A DNA stretch of 62,000 nucleotides from Cryptomeria japonica. Its lineage: Eukaryota; Streptophyta; Pinopsida; Cupressales; Cupressaceae. Shown piece after piece: positions 56,397-62,000 of the stretch (positions are counted from its first letter, which is position 1; every line of letters starts with the position of its first letter). The stretch is from contig NC_081414.1 in the NCBI RefSeq assembly GCF_030272615.1, positions 305,309,164 to 305,371,163 on the forward strand. The letters run 5' to 3'. Position numbers and translations under genes: made by a program. The notes below the pieces were generated by a model that did not search any database, was not told the origin of the DNA, and was given only the letters and a program-made list of their open reading frames with translations.

Positions 56397-57733
56397 TGTT
56401 GGATATTGTTGCTGCTAGGATATGTTGTCATTGATGTCAACATATTCTTGTGTTTTGGTATTTCAATGCTTGTAGTGAGCTGATCTGGTTAGTTTACCTA
56501 TTTGGTATGCTAAATCAACTAGAGATACTTCATTCCATATTGATTTCATGATGCTAAGTGGTGATTTGATCAAGTTGCAGATTTTGGTATGAAGATTTGT
56601 TTTTCAATGTTCAGTGTTGTAGTGTTATGGTGTTTGATCCATTGTTCTTTGGAATGATTATATCTTGTGTTACAAATTTGGTAGGGTGTTAGAGATGTTC
56701 ATGTATCTTCAATTTAGATGGTTCATGATTTGGTGCTCCACAAGTTATCTTTCTTATCCAAGTTGTTGCTGTTGAGTATTCTTGAGTATTAGTGTGTTGA
56801 TCGATGAAGATATAATTAAGTGGTGTTGGTACGACTATTGTGGATGATTATAATGTGCTTGTTGGTGTTTCCTAATCATGTACAATTTGTTTTTGTGGTC
56901 CACATTGATCATTGTGCATGTTATTGAATATCTTATGCATCTGGTGATATTCTTCATGTTATGCAACATTTTCAGTGGTGTAGCGTGTTGCGGCTGATCT
57001 TGGCAAGATTTTTGGTAGTCTTGCATGTTCGAGGATTTGATTTGGGTCCATGCTATGTTGTATATGACATTATCTTGGTTCAGTGGTTGATTTATGTATC
57101 ATGTGATGTAATTTTGTAATTAGGTGTCAAGGGTTGAGCTGACCTTGTAGTCAAGGTTGATGATTTGTATAAATAGGTGTTATATTCATGCAATTGGGAT
57201 ATCAGTGGCGTATGGGTGTTGTGTCTACATTATAAGAGAGTGGTGTATGTGCAAACAAGAAAATTTATCTTTCAGTGTGAATTGTAGAGAAAAGTTTGTT
57301 GCAGGGTAGACAATTGTGCTTAACCAAAACTGTCATTAGGCATTTGGAGATGCTATTCTTTTAGTTCATCAAACAAGATTGTAGTCCAAATATTATTGTA
57401 AGGTAGTGAGCCTTCCTTGAGGGTTGTAGCCTTCTGAGTCATCATATTTTGAGTAGTGAACTCTAGCAAGTGTTCTGAATGCATGTGCATGCCCCATTAT
57501 AATATTTACACATTCTACTGTAGAGTGTCATCTTATTGTGGGTAGGTTCCCACCATGGTTTTTTCCCTAACTGGGTTTTCCACGTCAAAAATCTTGGTAT
57601 TATTTGTGTTGTTATTTTTTTTATCTTTATTCCTACTGCAGCTAATCAAATACGAGATTGCGCTTAAATTGTTTAATCTGGTGAAAACTGATTCACCCCC
57701 CCTCTTAGTTTTCCTTCATTGTTGTTGCCAACA
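56397..57733 (+). repeat. 5' LTR of element F
   Basis: 1,337 bp, TGTTGGATAT to TTGCCAACA. It aligns with the copia-1 LTR (reverse complement), including GATGTCAACATATTC, 'atggttcatgatttggt' and 'gtgggtaggttcccaccatgg'. Its end has ACTGATTCACCCCCCCTCTT (about 57678-57700). Confidence 0.92.
57167..57178 (+). promoter_or_regulatory. TATA box in the element F LTR
   Basis: TGTATAAATAGG, a good plant TATA box about two thirds of the way through the LTR, the expected place for the transcription start of the element. Confidence 0.75.
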
Positions 57734-57735
57734 AT

Positions 57736-57747
57736 TGGTATCAAAGC
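57736..57747 (+). other. Element F primer-binding site
   Basis: TGGTATCAAAGC, initiator tRNA-Met type with one change from the usual TGGTATCAGAGC, two bases after the LTR. Confidence 0.92.
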
Positions 57748-57789
57748 TAGATCCTCCAGAAGAAGCTTGACCGCTTGAGGAGATCCAAG

Positions 57790-58770
57790 ATGGCAACCTA
57801 TGTGTTCAAGAAAGAGAGTCCTATATTTGATGGAAAAAATTACATTGTATGGAAGGATTGCATGGAGTGTCATTTGAAATGTCTTGGAGAAGATTATTGT
57901 AAGATTACAAAGAATGCCTATAATGTTCCTCAAAATGGTCCGGTTACTACTACTGAGATCAAGGATGTTGAACATAACATAAGAGATAAGGAAGCATTGT
58001 CGAGTGCCTTGACTGATTCAGAGATGACTAATGTGATGGGTTTGTAGACCGCACATAAAATATGGGAGAATTTAGAGACATTGTATGAAGGAGATAAACA
58101 TGTCAAAGTTGCTAAGTTGTAAAGTTTGAAAGGAAAGCATGAGATGTTGAAGATGGGAGATGATGAGAGAATATCAACCTTTATGTCTAAGGTGAATGAA
58201 CTTGTTATGAACATCAGATGTGCCCGTGGAACTCTTGAGGAAGATGAGATTGTTTCTGAAGTGCTGAGATCCTTGCCTCCTCCTTACAAATCTAAAGTTG
58301 CTGGTATTGATGAGATCCAGACTATGACTACTATGACAAGAGACATGTTGGTTGGCAAGCTTGTTTCATTTGAGTTGAGTGAATTTGGAGAATCACATGG
58401 TAAATCAGAGACTACATTTAAAGCCTCTATATCCAGGAAGCAGAAGTATAATCTAGGAGAGAGTTCATCTAGGGTTTCAAAATATGAAAGAGAAATGAGA
58501 GAGATGGAAGAATAAGAAAAATAATTGGATGAGCTTGAAGCACTTATTGCTTGGATATTTCTTAAGGGATCCAGTAAGTATGATGAAAAGTTACCTTTGA
58601 AATGTTTCTCTTGTAATAAGATAGGACATTTTTCTTCTAGGTGTCCTGAAAGAATGTCAAGATATGATAAGCATGATAAACTTGATAAGAATGATAGATA
58701 TGAGAATCATGATAAGTATGATAAGCTCTACAAGCCTAATCAGGAGTATAGATATCATCAGTGATGTTAC
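57790..58770 (+). pseudogene. Element F gag with zinc knuckle
   Basis: ATG 57790 (MATYVFKKESPIFDGKNYIV), then the gag blocks YIVWKDCMECHLKCLGE, HKIWENLETLYEGD, ISTFMSKVNELVMNIRC and LRSLPPPYKSKVAGIDEIQ. The knuckle CFSCNKIGHFSSRC (near 58610) is intact. A Lys/Asp/Tyr/Arg-rich run follows. Stops are TAG at 58046, TAA at 58120, and TAA and TAA near 58513-58523, all at likely Gln codons, plus TGA near 58762, which would fit CGA. It would form the particle shell. Confidence 0.9.
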
Positions 58771-58779
58771 TATGCTACT

Positions 58780-59260
58780 GATGAAGGTATGATAGATAAG
58801 GAGTTTGAGAATGTAAATTTAGAAGATGAATTTGTATTTATTGCTATCAAGGAAGATGATCTGGTACCAATGAATTCTACAAGCTACATTATCGAGGAGA
58901 AAGATTTGGTTGCTAAGATTGAAGAGAAAGATGAATGGGTAATTGACAATAGTTGTTCACATCATACGATAAGTGATAAAAGCAAATTTATGAATATGCA
59001 GAATTATGATGGTGGTATAGTGAGATTTGGGGATGATAAAGATTGTATGATTCATGGTAGAGGTTCTATTTCTTTTGATGGTAAGCATAATACTGATGAT
59101 GTCTTATATGTTGAAGGTTTGAAGCTTAATCTTTTGAGTGTTGGACAAATGGTTGATAAGGGATATGATTTGCAATTCAAGAATGGTAAATGCAATATTC
59201 TGAATGCCTTTGGTATAGAGATTACATCGAGGACTAAAACTAAAGGTAATATCTTCCACT
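58780..59260 (+). pseudogene. Element F protease, active site lost
   Basis: KDEWVIDNSCSHHTISDKSK matches WVIDSGCSHHMTSDK of copia-1, but the triad D-S-G is D-N-S, so it should be inactive. Then come GIVRFGDDKDCMIHGRGSIS, HNTDDVLYVEGLKLNLLSVG and MVDKGYDLQFKNGKCNILN, the linker to integrase. Confidence 0.9.
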
Positions 59261-60240
59261 TGAATGCTGGTGAGAAAAGCTGTTTGATTGCTCATATAGA
59301 TGAAAGATGGTTGTGGTATAGAAGGATGTGTCATGTTAATTTTGACTACATGATAAGAATAAGTTCTACTCAAGTTGTTAGATATTTGCCTAAGATTGTG
59401 AAACCTTCCAATCCGATATGTAAAGAATGTCAATTGGAAAAGAAAACAAGAATTTCATTAAAAAGTAATTAGTATACATCTAATGGATTATTAGATCTTG
59501 TGCATACTTATTTGTGTGGTCCTACAAGAGTGAGAAGTGTGCAGGGTGATAGATATTTCATGTTACTGATTGATTACTACTCTAGAATGATGTGGGTTAC
59601 CTTTCTAAGGGAGAAATCAGAAGCACAAGAGAAATTTAAGATATTCAAAGCTAAGGTGGAGACAGAGACATGGTTGAACCTGAAATGTCTAAGATATGAT
59701 AGAGGAGGAGAATTCGCATTCAATGAGTTTGATTCACTTTGTGAAAGGAATGGAATTAGAAGATAGTTATCTACTCCTAGAACCCCTTAGCAGAATGGAT
59801 TTGATGAAAGGAAGAATGGAACTATTTTGGATGATGCTAGGACTATATTGATTGAAGGAGATGTTGGAAAGACCTTTTGGAGAGAAGTTGTTAGCACTGT
59901 TGTTTACACATTCAACCAGGTGCATATAAAAGGTGATTTCGGTAAGACACCTTATGAGTTATTTTTTCGTCATGTTCCTATAGTTAGATATTTTAGAGTT
60001 TTTGGAAGAAAATGTTATATTAAAAGAGATGAGGATATAGAAAAGTTTGATGCAAGATGTGATGAAGGAATCTTCTTGGGATATTCTACTAAGAGAAAGG
60101 CCTACTACTGTTACAATAAGAGGTTGAAGAAGATAGTGGAAAGTGAAAATGTGAAGATTGATGAATGTCATGGAAAACAGATTAGAGCATGCATATATGA
60201 GTTTGATGACCGGGATGTTGTTTCAAAGCTTGTGTAGACT
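59260..60240 (+). pseudogene. Element F integrase, degenerate
   Basis: Zinc block RWLWYRRMCHVNF then CKECQLEKK: the first His of HHCC is Tyr, the opposite loss to copia-1. The core has GLLDLVHTYLCGP, GDRYFMLLIDYYSRMMWV and LKCLRYDRGGEFAF. TAG codons at 59470, 59764 and 59788 fit Gln. The C-terminal part has VYTFNQVHIKGDFGKTPYEL, VFGRKCYIKRDEDIEKFDAR and GIFLGYSTKRKAYYCYN. The frame ends with TAG at 60236. Confidence 0.9.
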
Positions 60241-61080
60241 AAGATCCTGAAGCAGAATGCTCCGGTAGAGACAATTAATCTGGATGTTGTTGTTGTCGAT
60301 GAAGAAGTTCAAGAACTTGAGAATCAAAATAATCAGAAGACTCTGAGGTATGTAAAATTGAATCATTTAGAGAATTAGATTATTGGTGACAAAAACGAAG
60401 GTGTGATGACTAGGAGAAGGATTGTTGTTGAAGAGATATGTTTGATTTCCAAGATTGAACCTAAAGATGTTGGTACAAAATGGGTGTTCAAAAATAAATT
60501 GAATGAAGCTGGTGAAGTGATAAAAAACAAAGCAAGACTGGTATGTAAAGGGTGTTCTTAAATGGAAGGTATTGATTATGAGGAGACTTTTTCTCCAGTA
60601 GCTAGAATTGAAGCTGTTAGATTACTTCTTGCAGATGTTGCTTATAAAAGTTTAAAGGTATATCAGATGAATGTGAAGTCAACCTTTTTGAATGGATATT
60701 TGGAAGAGGAAGTCTACATTGAGAAACCAGATGGATTTTCATTATCAGATGAAGGAGACATGGTATGTAGATTGAAGAAAGCATTGTATGGACTTAAACA
60801 AGCCCTTGGAGCCTATTATGCTAGATTGGACAAGTATTTGATGAAGTTGGGATTTTGTAAAGGTACTACTGACAATAATCTATACTTTAAGGTTGATAAT
60901 GATAACATCTTGATTGTTGAAGTGTTTTTTGATGACATTATTTTTGGAGGAGATGATTATTTGAGTATGAAGTTTTCTGATGATATGTAGAAAGAGTTTG
61001 AGATATCTATGATAGGTGAGATAAAATTCTTCTTAGAATTGTAGATTACACAAACTGTTAAAGGAATTATCATTTCTCAA
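60241..61080 (+). pseudogene. Element F reverse transcriptase
   Basis: Blocks: [80 protein letters not shown] and the catalytic box VEVFFDDIIFGGDD, with FFDD in place of YVDD but both Asp kept. TAG or TAA at 60377, 60558, 60988 and 61042 fit Gln. An extra codon in LEEEVYIE is also odd. Confidence 0.9.
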
Positions 61081-61877
61081 TCTAAGTATGTGAAGGAGCT
61101 ATTGAAGAAGTTTGGGTTAGATGAATCCAAACCTATTGGAACTCCTATGGTGACTAGATGCAAGTTTTCTAAGCAAGATGAAACTCTAAAAGTTAATCAG
61201 ACCTTGTATAGATCTATGGTTGGTGGACTGTTGTATTTTACTTAGAATAGACCGAATATTATGCATGTTGTTTGTCTTTGTGAAATATTTCATGATGATC
61301 CTAAAGAGAGCCATGTCACTACTGTGAAGAGGATTTTTAGATATTTGAAGGGGACTATTGATTATGGTTTGTGGTATCTAAAGAATGACAATTTCAGTTA
61401 TGTACTTATATTAATGTTGATTGGGCAGGCAATGTTGATGACTGAAAGAGAACTACTGGTGGAGATTTCTTTTAGGGGAAGAAGTTGGTTTCATGGGTGA
61501 GCAAGAACCAAGATGCTATATCTCTATCTACTGCTAATGCTGAATACATTACTGCTGCTAGCAACTACACTTAGGTAGTTTGGATGAAGCAGATGTTAAA
61601 GGACACTAGAGTTGTTTATGATATGCCTACTATTATATATTGTGACAATTCAAGTGCTATTAATATTTCCAAGAATCTAGTACTACATTCTAAAATAAAG
61701 CATATATCAATTAAGTATCATTTCTTGAGGGAGAATGCCAATGATGAAAAAGTCAAATTGGAGTTTGTATCTACAAAGGATCAGATTGTAGATATTTTTA
61801 CTAAGCTTTTTCCTTCAGATACATTTTTATATTTGAGAGACAAGTTAGGGGTCTTTGCCCCTCTTGATGACAACTAG
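61081..61877 (+). pseudogene. Element F C-terminal reverse transcriptase and RNase H
   Basis: SQSKYVKELLKKFGLDESKP, GTPMVTRCKFS, YRSMVGGLLYF, then VKRIFRYLKGTIDYGLWYLK. A frame change near 61400 precedes ISLSTANAEYITAASNY with a TAG, then VWMKQMLKDTRVVYD and IYCDNSSAINISKN, ending in VDIFTKLFPSDTFLYLRDKL and TAG at 61876. The catalytic Glu and Asp blocks of RNase H are recognisable. Confidence 0.9.
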
Positions 61878-62000
61878 ATGCATCGAGATGCATCAATCTA
61901 GTGGACTTCATAGTCTTATCTTCTTATCTGGATTGATGAGTTTGTGCTACTATTTTAGGGGAGTAGTTAGTGTGTGGTTCAGAGTTTGTGTTTGTGGGAG
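61878..62000 (+). other. Element F 3' untranslated region
   Basis: Matches the copia-1 region just inside its 3' LTR (for example 'gatgcatc...ctagtggacttc' and the purine-rich TTTTAGGGGAGTAG at about 61953). The LTR itself is outside the window. Confidence 0.75.

Larger units (their letters stand above)
56397..62000 (+). mobile_element. Copia element F (same family as copia-1), runs off the window
   Basis: 5' LTR 56397-57733, initiator tRNA-Met primer site, then gag, protease, integrase, reverse transcriptase and RNase H on the plus strand. Only the 3' purine tract and 3' LTR are outside. It was inserted into the right LTR of element D. It carries many stops, nearly all at Gln positions, and no intact frame. 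Confidence 0.93.

Noticed and set aside
23438-61880. A recoded genetic code or regular readthrough with TAG and TAA read as glutamine
   Set aside because: Stops at Gln positions are so common that this came to mind. But the same frames also have frame changes, lost catalytic residues, TGA codons and a Trp-derived stop, and normal CAG and CAA codons remain. Decay by cytosine deamination in a plant genome explains it better.
1-62000. tRNA genes, rRNA genes, CRISPR arrays or bacterial features
   Set aside because: tRNA-like matches are the short primer-binding sites only. No cloverleaf, rRNA core or spaced direct-repeat array was seen, and the sequence is plant nuclear repeat DNA.

Overview
The window looks like intergenic DNA from a very large, repeat-rich plant nuclear genome. 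It is AT-rich, has no intact host gene, and is built almost wholly of degenerate LTR retrotransposons inserted into one another. The families are Ty1/copia elements primed by initiator tRNA-Met and Ty3/gypsy elements, including one with a tRNA-Asp type primer site. A gymnosperm is a plausible guess from the density and decay of the nests, but the species cannot be told from the sequence. I saw no rRNA gene, tRNA gene or CRISPR array.

Layout. 1-3780: an LTR remnant (859-1207, 3749-3780) split by a solo LTR (1208-3743). 3781-10852: a complete but dead minus-strand copia element. 10853-12565: nothing recognised. 12566-17710: minus-strand remnants of an unrecognised coding sequence, split by a solo LTR at 12817-14275 and a probable one at 15156-15646. 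17711-22592: the 5' part of a plus-strand element with a primer site at 18739, a 71-bp inverted repeat, several tandem-repeat leaders and a Ser/Pro/Gln-rich open frame. A 377-bp miniature LTR element (22068-22444) sits in that frame. 22593-46572: a three-level nest. Element A (plus strand, copia-like, no polymerase) holds element B (minus strand, Ty3/gypsy with gag, pol and an extra 800-codon ORF), and B holds element C (minus strand, gag-protease only). Each level has a matching 5-bp target duplication. 46578-47831: the rest of the Ser/Pro-rich frame and the start of its 3' LTR. 47832-62000: a second nest, with copia element E (minus) interrupted by gag-only element D (minus), itself interrupted by copia element F (plus), which runs off the window.

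How it works together: no element here looks autonomous now. The full copia copies (3781-10852 and F) and B carry the usual gag, protease, integrase and reverse transcriptase order but are riddled with stops. A, C, D and the 377-bp element lack some or all enzymes and would have needed proteins supplied in trans. Across the window the in-frame stops fall overwhelmingly where related copies have glutamine (CAG to TAG, CAA to TAA), as expected from deamination of methylated cytosine in silenced repeats. The most interesting items are the miniature element, the polymerase-less element A with four zinc knuckles and a second unknown ORF, the 800-codon extra ORF of B broken only by five TAG codons, the unrecognised fossil coding region at 12.6-17.7 kb, and the long inverted repeat beside a primer site.
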